Source: Crocosphaera chwakensis CCY0110 (GTDB taxonomy: Bacteria; Cyanobacteriota; Cyanobacteriia; Cyanobacteriales; Microcystaceae). Taken from it: DNA of 64,000 nt. Location of the stretch: contig NZ_AAXW01000003.1 in NCBI RefSeq assembly GCF_000169335.1, forward strand, positions 62,001-126,000. Reading direction: 5' to 3'. Below the pieces are notes generated by a model. It had not been told where the DNA came from and made no database searches. It saw only the letters and a program-made list of their open reading frames with translations. Shown here piece by piece: positions 1 through 7,764 of this stretch (position 1 is its first letter; each line of letters starts with the position of its first letter). The position numbers and the translations under genes are program-made.

Positions 1-638
1 TTTCTATCATTAATAATCGCACTCAGATCGGTTAATTTAATCTTTTTTCCTTGTTCTATGTCAAAAGCAACTTCTGCTGCAATATCTAACTGATTCGGTT
101 CTTCTCCTTCTAATGCTTCTTGTTCTAATTCAATTTCTAAAGCTAGACGATTTTCTGTCATAAAATTAATTTGTAATTTTAAAATTTTAAATCGAGGAGC
201 TTCAGGAGGTAAAATAGTATCAATTAATCCTTGTAATTGTTCTCTAATACTATAAGCTTCTAATGCAGAATTAAGATCATCTTCTTCTATAACCAGATGA
301 ACTGCTCCTTGAAAGGGTTTATTTAGAGCCGATTGGATACTTTTAATCCCTGCTACCTCTTGAGCTTTATTAATATCAATATCAATAGAATCCGTTTCTA
401 ACTCAAAAGTATCTATTCTTAAATTATCAATAATTTCTATCCCACGACTAGCAATCCGAACCCGATCAATTTTTCCTGACACAGCTTGATAACTGGGTGT
501 ATTATCAATCCTAACTGCTAACGCTTCTACGCTAGAAACTTGAGACCGTAATCTATTAGCCACCACCGTATCAACCACAAATCCGATAGGGGAAAGAATC
601 GTGATCAAACTGGACAAAAAAATAGTAAAAACTTCCAT
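1..638 (-). CDS. DUF2993 (LmeA-like) protein, 3' end outside window
   Basis: The reading frame is open from an ATG at 636-638 to the window edge, giving at least 212 codons. The protein opens with a hydrophobic stretch (MEVFTIFLSSLITILSPIGF) that can be a signal or anchor, followed by a region built of beta-strand-like alternation with the pattern VDTVVANRL and IDN. This fits DUF2993, a family of lipid-binding-like secreted or membrane proteins common in cyanobacteria and related to mycobacterial LmeA. No catalytic residues are evident. It is transcribed leftward, in the same direction as the next gene. The family call rests on overall pattern, and the C-terminus is not visible. Confidence 0.75.
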   Translation of the reverse strand, partial: MEVFTIFLSSLITILSPIGFVVDTVVANRLRSQVSSVEALAVRIDNTPSYQAVSGKIDRVRIASRGIEIIDNLRIDTFELETDSIDIDINKAQEVAGIKSIQSALNKPFQGAVHLVIEEDDLNSALEAYSIREQLQGLIDTILPPEAPRFKILKLQINFMTENRLALEIELEQEALEGEEPNQLDIAAEVAFDIEQGKKIKLTDLSAIINDR

Positions 639-682
639 AAAATAAGCGTATTTAATTCATTTTCATAGAGGATAACACAGAA

Positions 683-1015
683 TTAATCTTCTAAAATCCA
701 TTCTGAACTTTTTTCTCCTAAATCGAGGGGAATACTCACTGCTTTTCCGAGACGGGGACGCTCGTTTGTGGTTTCCAAATAGCTAATAATTTGTTGTTGA
801 CTTCCCCAAGCGGTTAGATAGTTTGCGATCGCATTCAAATGTTCAAAATATTCTTGTTCACTCATAGGGAAAGATGCTTGTTCGAGATACTTCCACATCA
901 CCTGACAAAAAATCTTACCTTTAACCTTTCTTAGCTGCATATCATAGGATCTTCCCCATTTACTGTACAATAATTGGTGTAGGTCTTGTCCCGTCATTCT
1001 GGTTCCCTTCATCAC
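683..1015 (-). CDS. DUF3067 family protein
   Basis: A 110-residue soluble protein matching the small cyanobacterial and plastid DUF3067 family. The visible hallmark is the N-terminal MTGQDLHQLLYSKWGRSYD segment followed by a VMWKYLEQASFP stretch. Two start codons are possible: the listed one, and M7 (MTGQDL), which fits the family's usual N-terminus better. No enzymatic motif is seen and the function is unknown. It lies 44 bp upstream of the DUF2993 gene on the same strand, so co-transcription is possible. Confidence 0.75.
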   Translation of the reverse strand: MMKGTRMTGQDLHQLLYSKWGRSYDMQLRKVKGKIFCQVMWKYLEQASFPMSEQEYFEHLNAIANYLTAWGSQQQIISYLETTNERPRLGKAVSIPLDLGEKSSEWILED

Positions 1016-1048
1016 AACACTACTTCTTATTGGTTATAACAGAAATAA

Positions 1049-1076
1049 CAGTTATCAGTCATCAGTTATCAGTTAT
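1049..1076. repeat. Heptanucleotide short tandem repeat, four units
   Basis: Four consecutive 7-bp units: CAGTTAT, CAGTCAT, CAGTTAT, CAGTTAT. This is the style of the short tandemly repeated repetitive (STRR) heptamers known from cyanobacterial intergenic DNA. It separates the DUF3067 gene from the accessory block that begins with the kinase stub. Confidence 0.7.
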
Positions 1077-1105
1077 TAATTTTTTAAAATTTTTAATTAT
1101 TAGTT

Positions 1106-1276
1106 ATGCTTTATTGTCTTAACCCTAGTTGTTATAACCCACAAAATCCTGATAATAATAAAAATTGTCATGGTTGTGGAGAAAATTTACGTCAAACCAG
1201 TCAAGAATATTTGTTTCAAGTTCACTATAAAATTATTAAACAGCTTGGAATAAGAATATTTTTGTTTGTACCATAG
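1106..1276 (+). pseudogene. N-terminal stub of a zinc-ribbon serine/threonine kinase
   Basis: A 56-codon frame from ATG to TAG. It encodes a four-cysteine zinc ribbon (MLYCLNPSCYNPQNPD, then CHGCGENL) followed by YKIIKQLG. Cyanobacterial Ser/Thr kinases of the 4-Cys class begin with this ribbon, then an RYRIIKxLGxGGFG-type glycine loop. Here the frame ends just after the LG of that loop, so nothing of the ATP-binding or catalytic lobes remains. I read this as a truncated relic, not a functional gene. The stretch from 1277 to 1411 shows no continuation of a kinase. Confidence 0.75.
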
Positions 1277-1411
1277 TGAACGTAAACTTTCATCTGGTAA
1301 TGCTTTCAAGCCGTGTCCTAACGCCAAAAAATTAGGTTAAATTTTGTGAAATTTACGACATTCAAATAGATGGAAATGTAAGAATTATTATAAATTTCTT
1401 GAGTAAGTCAA

Positions 1412-1801
1412 ATGGATGTTATTACAGCAGCAATTATAGCCGCCCTAGCAGGTGTTGGAAAAGATGTTATCAAAGACAGTTATAATGCCCTAAAATCAGC
1501 TATAAAAAAGAAATTTGGTTCTGAAAGCGATCTAATTGATGCAGTGGAAAAATTGGAAAAAAAGCCCGATTCAGAAGGTCGTAAAGTGCTGCTACAAGAA
1601 GAAATTGAAAACGCTAAAGTTAATGATGATGCTGAGATTATCCAATTAGCTCAAAATTTGCTCGACAAACTAAAAGAACAACCTGGTGGACAACAGATAA
1701 TTAATCAAAATATCAGTAATGTGAAATACGCTGCTACCTCTGGGACAGGAACAGCAAGCATTAGTAACATCACAGAAAACAACCCCTCAAAAGATAACTG
1801 A
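1412..1801 (+). CDS. BELL-like small helical effector with C-terminal amyloid-type motif
   Basis: A 129-residue protein. Residues 1-90 are predicted-looking amphipathic helices (AAIIAALAGVGKDVIKDSY near the start), then a Gly/Gln-rich linker and a C-terminal tail with YAATSGTGTASI at 106-117. The next gene carries an almost identical motif (YAATSATGDAII) at its N-terminus. In the BASS systems described in bacteria, a small BELL-domain protein with a C-terminal amyloid motif sits next to an NLR with a matching N-terminal motif. The membrane-targeting effector role is inferred from that architecture and was not seen directly. The stop lies 20 bp from the next ATG, so the two are likely an operon. 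Confidence 0.65.
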   Translation: MDVITAAIIAALAGVGKDVIKDSYNALKSAIKKKFGSESDLIDAVEKLEKKPDSEGRKVLLQEEIENAKVNDDAEIIQLAQNLLDKLKEQPGGQQIINQNISNVKYAATSGTGTASISNITENNPSKDN

Positions 1802-1821
1802 AACGATACTTTATAGCTGAT

Positions 1822-4800
1822 ATGTCAGAGCAAGATCGCATTAAACAAACCGTTTCAGAAGCTGAATACGCTGCCACTTCTGCTACTGGTGATGCAATCA
1901 TTACCATTACTAACTACTACTATCGAGAAGAAGCAAATGTCAACTCGGTTGAGGCTGATGATAGTGTCGATGATAATTTACCTTGTCCTTATCGCGGGTT
2001 GTTTCATTTTGGGCCCAATGATGCAGAATATTTCTTTGGGCGCGACATCTTTATTGAAGAACTCTATAGTGCGACAAAAACCCGTAATTTTATTCCCGTC
2101 TTAGGGGCATCAGGAAGCGGTAAATCTTCGGTGGTTTTGGCGGGTTTAGTGCCTAAGTTACAAAAAGAAGGTCATTGGTTATTTACTCATTTTCGACCTG
2201 GTTCAGACTCAGACCCATTTTATGCTTTGGCCGAAGCTTTGGTTCCATTGTATAGATTAGAGAGAGATTCTACTGATGAAATAACTCAAGCTGGTAAGTT
2301 GGCTAAGTCTCTTGAGGATGGTAGTATTTCTCTTTCTCGTGTATTTAGTAAAATTCAACGAAATCACCCTAATCATCGTATCTTACTGATTGCTGACCAA
2401 TTTGAGGAACTTTATACCCTCTGTGATGATGTGGCAACCCGTCGTCATTTTCTGGACGTATTAATGTCTGACTTGCAATCTTCCTCGCTGGAAAAAGGGG
2501 GTAAGGGAGAGATAGTTTTAGTTACAACTATGCGGGCAGATTTTTTAGGCAATGCCCTATCTTATCCAAAATTTGCGGATCGATTGCGAAATAATGATAT
2601 TAAAATCAGGTCGATGGATAGTGAAGAATTAACAGAGGTTATTACCCAACCAGCTAATCAGTTAGGGGTGACATTTGAAGAGGGACTGGTAAAGCGTATT
2701 TTGGAGGATGTGCAAGATCAACCAGGAAATTTACCCTTGTTAGAGTTTGCCTTAACTCAGTTGTGGAATCAGCGAAGCGGGAAAGTTTTAACCCACACAG
2801 TTTATGAGGATATTGGTAAGGTAGAAGGGGCATTAGCGCGTCATGCTCATGAGAAATATAACAATTTGAGTGACGAGGAAAAAGACAAAGTTAGGCGCAT
2901 TTTTATTCAATTAGTGCGTCCAGGAGAAGGAACCGAGGACACCAGACGCATTGCCATCAAAGGGGAACTAGGGGAACAAAGCTGGTCTTTAGTGAAAAAA
3001 TTAGCGGATGCGCGGTTAGTAATAACGAGTCGCAATGCCACAGAACAAGAAACCGTAGAAGTGGTTCATGAGGCCTTGATTCGCAATTGGGGTGAATTAC
3101 AAGAATGGATGACGACAGACCGCGTTTTTCGAGCTTGGCAAGAGCGACTTAGAGTATTAAAGAAACAATGGGAAGAAAATAATCAAGATCAGGGGTCTTT
3201 GTTGCGAGGTGCAGCCTTAGCAGAAGCAGAAGAGAGATTAAAAGACCGCCCAGAAGAATTGATTAATGAAAGAGTATTTATTGAAAAGAGTATTCGAGAA
3301 AAAGAACGCATTAAACAAGAAAAAGCAGCCCGACGACAGCGAGAAATGAGAACCGCTTGGGGAATTGCGATCGCTTCTTTGCTTGCTGTGTTGGTTAGCG
3401 GTGGTTTGGGATTGATGGCCTGGAACCAAACCAAACAATCCCAACTTAATCTAGCAGATTCTTTCGCTCGTTATTCTTTGTCCCTATTTAATGAACACAA
3501 AGAACTAGACGCGATCGTAGAAGCCGTTCGGGCCGGAAAAATCCTCCAAAAACAAAAGGCAACTGACCCAGAGGTAATGGATGCCTTGATGGCAACGATT
3601 CAAAGCAGGGAACGCAACCGTTTAGAAGGACATGATGACGGGACCAAAAGCGTCGTTGTTAGCCCCGATGGTCAGACTTTGGTCTCTGGTAGTGCTGACA
3701 AGACCATCAAAGTCTGGAATCTAGCCACAGGAGAGATAATCCACACCCTCAAAGGACATAATGATTGGGTTCTTAGCGTCAGTTTCAGTCCCGATGGTCA
3801 GACCTTGGTCTCTAGTAGTGGAGACAGAATAATCAGAGTTTGGAATCTAGAGATAGGAGGAGAAATTCGTACCCTCAAAGGACATAATGATTGGGTTTTT
3901 AGCGTCAGTTTCAGTCCTGATGGTCAGACCTTGGTCTCTAGTAGTGCTGACAAGACCATCAAAGTTTGGAATCTAGTCACAGGAGAGGCAATTCGTACCC
4001 TCACAGGACATGATGACGGGGTCATTAGCGTCAGTATTAGCCCCAATGGTCAAACCTTGGTCTCTGGGAGTGACGACAAGACCATCAAAGTTTGGAATCT
4101 CGAAACAGGAGAAGAAATTCGTACCCTCAAAGGACATGATGGCTGGATTCTTAGCGACAGTTTCAGCCCCGATGGTCAGACCTTGGTTTCTGATAGTGAT
4201 GACAAGACTATCAAAGTTTGGAATCTAGCCACAGGAGAGGTAATCCATACCCTCAAAGGACATGATGGCGAGGTCTATAGCGTCAGTATCAGCCCCGATG
4301 GTCAGACCTTGGTCTCTGGTAGTCATGACAAGACCATCAAAGTTTGGAATCTAGCCACAGAAGAGGTAATCCATACCCTGACAGGACATGATGACTTTGT
4401 CAATAGCGTCAGTATCAGCCCCGATGGTCAGACCTTGGTTTCTGGTAGTTCTGACAAGACCCTCAAAGTCTGGAATCTAGAGACAGGAGAGGTCATTCGT
4501 ACCCTCACAGGACATGATGATTGGGTCGGTAGCGTCAGTATCAGCACCGATGGTCAGACCTTGGTCTCTGGGAGTGGGGACAAGACCCTCAAAGTTTGGA
4601 ATCTAGCAACGGGAGAAGAAATCCGTACCCTCACAGGACATGATGGCTCGGTCAGTAGCGTCAGTATTAGCCCCGATGGTCAAACTTTGGTTTCTGGTAG
4701 CAGTGATAACACCATCAAAGTTTGGACTAATCTAGAGCGATTAACCTTCGACGTTTTAATGGGGCGTGGTTGCGATCATATTCGCAATTATTTGCAATAT

Positions 4801-4869
4801 AATCCCAATGTCGCAGCAGAAGAAGATAGAAAATTGTGTGATGGTATTGGCACCAAGGGGGAAAGTTAA
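1822..4869 (+). CDS. nSTAND1 ATPase with N-terminal amyloid-type motif and nine WD40 repeats
   Basis: A 1015-residue STAND (NLR-like) protein. Order: YAATSATGDAII motif at residues 16-27; nSTAND1 NTPase opening with CPYRGLFHFGPNDAEYFFGR and the P-loop GASGSGKSS at 95-103; a Walker B-like LLIADQFEEL; a winged-helix/arm region; a hydrophobic segment at about 508-535 that may be a membrane helix; then nine 42-residue WD40 repeats at about 603-975. STAND proteins act as ATP-dependent sensors that oligomerise when the repeat domain binds a ligand. Together with the upstream small helical protein it forms a candidate immune or cell-death switch, with the shared motif passing the signal. The repeats are nearly identical, which suggests recent amplification. 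Confidence 0.85.
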   Translation: MSEQDRIKQTVSEAEYAATSATGDAIITITNYYYREEANVNSVEADDSVDDNLPCPYRGLFHFGPNDAEYFFGRDIFIEELYSATKTRNFIPVLGASGSGKSSVVLAGLVPKLQKEGHWLFTHFRPGSDSDPFYALAEALVPLYRLERDSTDEITQAGKLAKSLEDGSISLSRVFSKIQRNHPNHRILLIADQFEELYTLCDDVATRRHFLDVLMSDLQSSSLEKGGKGEIVLVTTMRADFLGNALSYPKFADRLRNNDIKIRSMDSEELTEVITQPANQLGVTFEEGLVKRILEDVQDQPGNLPLLEFALTQLWNQRSGKVLTHTVYEDIGKVEGALARHAHEKYNNLSDEEKDKVRRIFIQLVRPGEGTEDTRRIAIKGELGEQSWSLVKKLADARLVITSRNATEQETVEVVHEALIRNWGELQEWMTTDRVFRAWQERLRVLKKQWEENNQDQGSLLRGAALAEAEERLKDRPEELINERVFIEKSIREKERIKQEKAARRQREMRTAWGIAIASLLAVLVSGGLGLMAWNQTKQSQLNLADSFARYSLSLFNEHKELDAIVEAVRAGKILQKQKATDPEVMDALMATIQSRERNRLEGHDDGTKSVVVSPDGQTLVSGSADKTIKVWNLATGEIIHTLKGHNDWVLSVSFSPDGQTLVSSSGDRIIRVWNLEIGGEIRTLKGHNDWVFSVSFSPDGQTLVSSSADKTIKVWNLVTGEAIRTLTGHDDGVISVSISPNGQTLVSGSDDKTIKVWNLETGEEIRTLKGHDGWILSDSFSPDGQTLVSDSDDKTIKVWNLATGEVIHTLKGHDGEVYSVSISPDGQTLVSGSHDKTIKVWNLATEEVIHTLTGHDDFVNSVSISPDGQTLVSGSSDKTLKVWNLETGEVIRTLTGHDDWVGSVSISTDGQTLVSGSGDKTLKVWNLATGEEIRTLTGHDGSVSSVSISPDGQTLVSGSSDNTIKVWTNLERLTFDVLMGRGCDHIRNYLQYNPNVAAEEDRKLCDGIGTKGES
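3627..4735 (+). repeat. Nine tandem 126-bp WD40-encoding repeats
   Basis: The unit GGACAT...TGGAATCTAG recurs with an exact 126-bp period: unit starts at 3628 and 3754 continue to 4636. The units share long identical blocks (SPDGQTLVSGS, DKTIKVWNL), while changes cluster in two short windows: the residues after GHD/GHN (DGTK, DWVL, DWVF, DGVI, GWIL, GEVY, DFVN, DWVG, GSVS) and the residues just before DK (SA, SG, SD, SH, SS). This is coding sequence, not a CRISPR array. Confidence 0.9.
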
Positions 4870-5003
4870 CAGTAGTTCGGGTTGGAGATAAAACAACTAC
4901 AAAGGTAGAATAACCATATCGGTAAAAGACGGTTCAGATGCTAAAACTTACCTAGAAAAAAGAGTAATAGAAGCAATAGAAAACATACAACGGAGACAAA
5001 ACA

Positions 5004-5228
5004 ATGAATAACCCAAAATATACCATGATCATTCAATGGTCAGAGGAAGACAACTGTTATGTGGTGGGGTTTTCTGACTTTCCAGGACAACAATGGAGAA
5101 CTCACGGTAACAGTTATACTGAAGCGGTTTCTAATGGGGTTGAAGTGTTAGAATTGCTCATTGAAGATTATCAGATTGCAGGGGAAACTTTACCCGTACC
5201 TAAAACCTATTATGATCAAGTTGCTTGA
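5004..5228 (+). CDS. HicB-like antitoxin, no HicA beside it
   Basis: A 74-residue protein of the HicB type: a short beta-rich fold beginning YTMIIQWSEEDNCYVVGFSDFPG, a TEAVSNGVEVLELLIEDY helix, and a GETLPVP tail. HicB proteins normally bind and neutralise the HicA mRNA interferase through a degraded RNase H-like fold. Neither the 135 bp upstream nor the 36 bp downstream encodes a recognisable HicA (no GSH motif). Upstream, an open frame without a visible start, ending KRVIEAIENIQRRQNNE, runs into the hicB start codon; I cannot assign it. The gene may be a solitary antitoxin. Confidence 0.8.
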   Translation: MNNPKYTMIIQWSEEDNCYVVGFSDFPGQQWRTHGNSYTEAVSNGVEVLELLIEDYQIAGETLPVPKTYYDQVA

Positions 5229-5264
5229 TGACTTAAAAAAACTCAGAACGCAAACTAGAATAAA

Positions 5265-5546
5265 ATGATTAATCTTGAAAAATTACAGCGTGATCTCGAT
5301 GAATTACCAAAAGAAGCCCAAGAATTATTAATAGATTTTGTTGAATTATTGAAAAAAATGTATTCTCCATCTAATCAACAAGAAACATCAAAAACCCTCA
5401 CTTTAGAACAACGTCGCGCCTTTCTAAAACTCCCTCTTTCTGAACGTCGTCGCATTCTTTCTCAGCAAGCAGCAGAAATGGAAAAGCACTATCAAGAAAA
5501 TACAGACTGGAAAGAATTTTTAGCAGGTGATATCATTGACTATTAA
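5265..5546 (+). CDS. DUF2281-like antitoxin
   Basis: A 93-residue protein starting MINLEKLQRDLDELPKEAQ, with the helical DxLPxEAQxxLxDFVELLKK pattern of DUF2281-type proteins, then a second helical part (LPLSERRRILSQQAAEMEKHY). Such proteins commonly act as antitoxins in front of MazF/PemK or PIN toxins, with the toxin frame overlapping the antitoxin stop. Exactly that overlap is seen here, but the toxin frame is broken after 18 codons. The antitoxin itself appears complete. Confidence 0.7.
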   Translation: MINLEKLQRDLDELPKEAQELLIDFVELLKKMYSPSNQQETSKTLTLEQRRAFLKLPLSERRRILSQQAAEMEKHYQENTDWKEFLAGDIIDY

Positions 5547-5592
5547 TACTATTCCCAAAAGAGGGGAAATTTGGCTAGTTAATTTTGATTAG
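5536..5592 (+). pseudogene. mazF: MazF/PemK toxin N-terminal stub
   Basis: Starting at a TTG that overlaps the antitoxin's end by 11 bp, 18 codons read LTINTIPKRGEIWLVNFD and then TAG. PKRGEIWLVNFDP is the typical first strand of MazF/PemK endoribonucleases. The following sequence up to 5671 does not continue the family in any frame I can see. This is a truncated relic, so the antitoxin has lost its partner here. Confidence 0.75.
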
Positions 5593-5671
5593 AAACAATT
5601 TATAATAATAATTCATAAAAAATCCTCAATAAAAAAGAGTGATAAACTCTAGATAATACTAGGAGAATTTT

Positions 5672-6211
5672 ATGAGTTCAAACGGAACATCAAAAAAGGT
5701 TATCGCCATACAAGGAGACATAACTCAGCAAGGGGTTGATGCTATTGTTAACGCTGCCAATGAATCATTATTAGGAGGAGGAGGGGTTGACGGGGCCATT
5801 CATCAAGCAGCCGGACCAGCATTATTAGAAGAATGTCATACCCTAAACGGGTGTAATGTGGGAGATGCTAAAATAACCAAGGGTTATCAATTACTAGCAA
5901 AATGGGTTATTCACACCGTTGGCCCTATTTGGCGTGGCGGTAATCATCAAGAAGATCAGTTATTGGCGAGTTGTTACCGTCGCTGTTTAGAAATTGCTAC
6001 AGAAAAACGCTTAAAAACCATTGCTTTTCCTGCTATTAGTACAGGAGTTTATGGTTATCCTATGGAGTTAGCAACCCCGATCGCCATTCAAACCGTTAAT
6101 AATTTTTTACAAGGAAATACGACCATTCACCAGGTTATTTTTGTTTGTTTTAGTCTAGATTCTTATGATTGTTATAAACGCTTTATCTTAGAAATGTTGC
6201 CAGAAAAATAG
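5672..6211 (+). CDS. Macrodomain protein (YmdB-like ADP-ribosyl hydrolase)
   Basis: A 179-residue single-domain macro protein. The signature pieces are in order: IQGDITQQGVDAIVNAAN (adenine and ribose pocket), then GGGGVDGAIHQAAGP (the catalytic loop), then ISTGVYGYP (diphosphate loop). Family members bind ADP-ribose and hydrolyse O-acetyl-ADP-ribose or mono-ADP-ribosyl adducts. The ATG has a nearby AGGAG about 7 bp upstream (5661-5665). It sits among toxin-antitoxin relics and transcribes convergently with the VOC gene. The substrate is not determined by sequence. Confidence 0.9.
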   Translation: MSSNGTSKKVIAIQGDITQQGVDAIVNAANESLLGGGGVDGAIHQAAGPALLEECHTLNGCNVGDAKITKGYQLLAKWVIHTVGPIWRGGNHQEDQLLASCYRRCLEIATEKRLKTIAFPAISTGVYGYPMELATPIAIQTVNNFLQGNTTIHQVIFVCFSLDSYDCYKRFILEMLPEK

Positions 6212-6238
6212 GGTGAGTTTGTTTCACCCCGTTTAAGT

Positions 6239-6817
6239 TTAATTTTTCACTTCTACCATTTCAATAATTCTTTCATCAATATCCTTAACCAAAAAATTTA
6301 GGGGTTTTCTACGACGAACTTTATACTTTAATCGTCTCGACTCAACCCTTAACAAAATATCTTCTAAACATTCATTATCAAAACACACATGGCGTTGTTG
6401 ATTTTTTGAGCCATAACTTGCTCCTCCGATAATATGAAGCTGGGTATTTTTTTTCAATTGATACCAGAGTCCATCCCCGGCCCCATAGTTACTGGTTGCT
6501 GTAGCGGTGGGGGTAGCAGTCATATAAAAAGGATCGACTCCTGCCGTGCCCAAAGTTTGTTCGTAATTATAATAATAATGAAGGGGAACATCAGCCACAT
6601 TTAACTGCAATAAACCCTCATAAAATTGTCGAGCGACCTCCATATCAGATACCATGATGGTGTAAACTTTGGGCGCGCTAGTCAGAAACATCCACATAGC
6701 TAAGCCATAGGCAGCTAATAACATCACCATGATGCCTTGAGTGGAAAAAACGCTATCGATAGGCAAAAATGCGCCTAAATAATTGAATGTTAAGGTAAGG
6801 TGTGTCACTATAGTCAT
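6239..6817 (-). CDS. VOC/glyoxalase-like protein with N-terminal membrane segment
   Basis: A 192-residue protein. Residues 25-48 (GIMVMLLAAYGLAMWMFL) form one hydrophobic helix. The rest begins PKVYTIMVSDMEVARQFYEGLL, the usual opening of a vicinal-oxygen-chelate/glyoxalase fold, and ends with a basic-rich KVRRRKPLNFLVKDID strand. The protein has one helix plus one VOC-like domain, which is common in cyanobacteria; no function is assigned to the group that I can defend. HVCFDNECLEDIL could be the second VOC module's start. Metal ligands cannot be fixed from sequence alone. Confidence 0.65.
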   Translation of the reverse strand: MTIVTHLTLTFNYLGAFLPIDSVFSTQGIMVMLLAAYGLAMWMFLTSAPKVYTIMVSDMEVARQFYEGLLQLNVADVPLHYYYNYEQTLGTAGVDPFYMTATPTATATSNYGAGDGLWYQLKKNTQLHIIGGASYGSKNQQRHVCFDNECLEDILLRVESRRLKYKVRRRKPLNFLVKDIDERIIEMVEVKN

Positions 6818-7027
6818 AGATTAAGGATGAGAACGATATGAGTTCGTCCTACTTTACTACAAATTAAACTGTTTTCACGAAAAGACAGCAGATTAAAAAT
6901 CAGATGTCAACTTTTATGTTTAGATTTTATCCAATTGTTACCTAAAAAGGCAACAATAAACTTTATCTTAGAAAAAAATATAGCGATAATTAAATCCGAT
7001 CCTCAACATCATTGTTTTCAATCTATT

Positions 7028-7684
7028 ATGAAATCAGATCCTAATCGAATTTTACGATTAATTCCCCTCTTTGCTGGTAGTTTAGGGGGTATTCTATTGT
7101 TAATCAATCGTTTAATGACGGTACAATTAACCGAGTCTCAAGCAAGATCCGATGTTTTGGGAGTAATCTTAAGTGGTGTCTTAATTTTAGTCGGATTAAT
7201 TTGGCAACAGATTCAACCGCGATCGCCTGATGCAGTTATTTTAGAAGGAGAAGAAGGTATCGAATTTAACCCTAATCTCCCTGATTCTATCAAAACAGAA
7301 TTGGCTTGGGCTTCTCATCTGGTATTAACTAATACCGTTACTCGATCTTTAGTCGTGTATTATCAGGATACAGTATTACTACGCCGAGGTATCTTGGGTC
7401 CTAATGCCCAGGTAACTCCAGGCAAAATTTTGCAACGGGTTCTAGAGACCCAAAAACCCATTTATCTGGTTAATTTAAACCTTTATCCAGGAAAAATTGA
7501 ATTTGATTATCTACCCTTAAACACACAAGGGGTAATTTGTCAACCCTTGGGAAACCGTGGGGCGATGATTTTAGGGGCGAATGTGCCTCGAAGTTATACT
7601 AAACAAGACGAAAACTGGATCGAAGGTATTGCCGATAAACTAACTTTGACCTTAGAAACTGAGCTAAGCTCAGTCAAATTGTAA
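7028..7684 (+). CDS. Cofactor assembly of complex C subunit B (Ccb2/Ccb4-like)
   Basis: A protein of 218 residues from the ATG at 7028. Two membrane helices (LIPLFAGSLGGILLLINRLM and VLGVILSGVLILVGLIWQQI) precede a soluble domain with ILEGEEGIEF and PNLPDSIKTELAWASHLVLT. This matches the cyanobacterial homologues of plastid CCB2/CCB4, which help attach heme c(i) to cytochrome b6 in the b6f complex. The open frame extends upstream to a TTG at 6935, but the 31 extra residues are not typical of the family, so I prefer the later ATG. Confidence 0.75.
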   Translation: MKSDPNRILRLIPLFAGSLGGILLLINRLMTVQLTESQARSDVLGVILSGVLILVGLIWQQIQPRSPDAVILEGEEGIEFNPNLPDSIKTELAWASHLVLTNTVTRSLVVYYQDTVLLRRGILGPNAQVTPGKILQRVLETQKPIYLVNLNLYPGKIEFDYLPLNTQGVICQPLGNRGAMILGANVPRSYTKQDENWIEGIADKLTLTLETELSSVKL

Positions 7685-7764
7685 CAGGAAAGTTTCTAAA
7701 GGGAACATTAAAATTACAATCATTGTCGACTATCTATGGCCAACCCCTAACCCCATGATGAACC

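Noticed and set aside
3627..4735. Regular repeats that could suggest a CRISPR array
   Set aside because: Units are 126 bp without unique spacers and code for WD40 repeats in an open frame.
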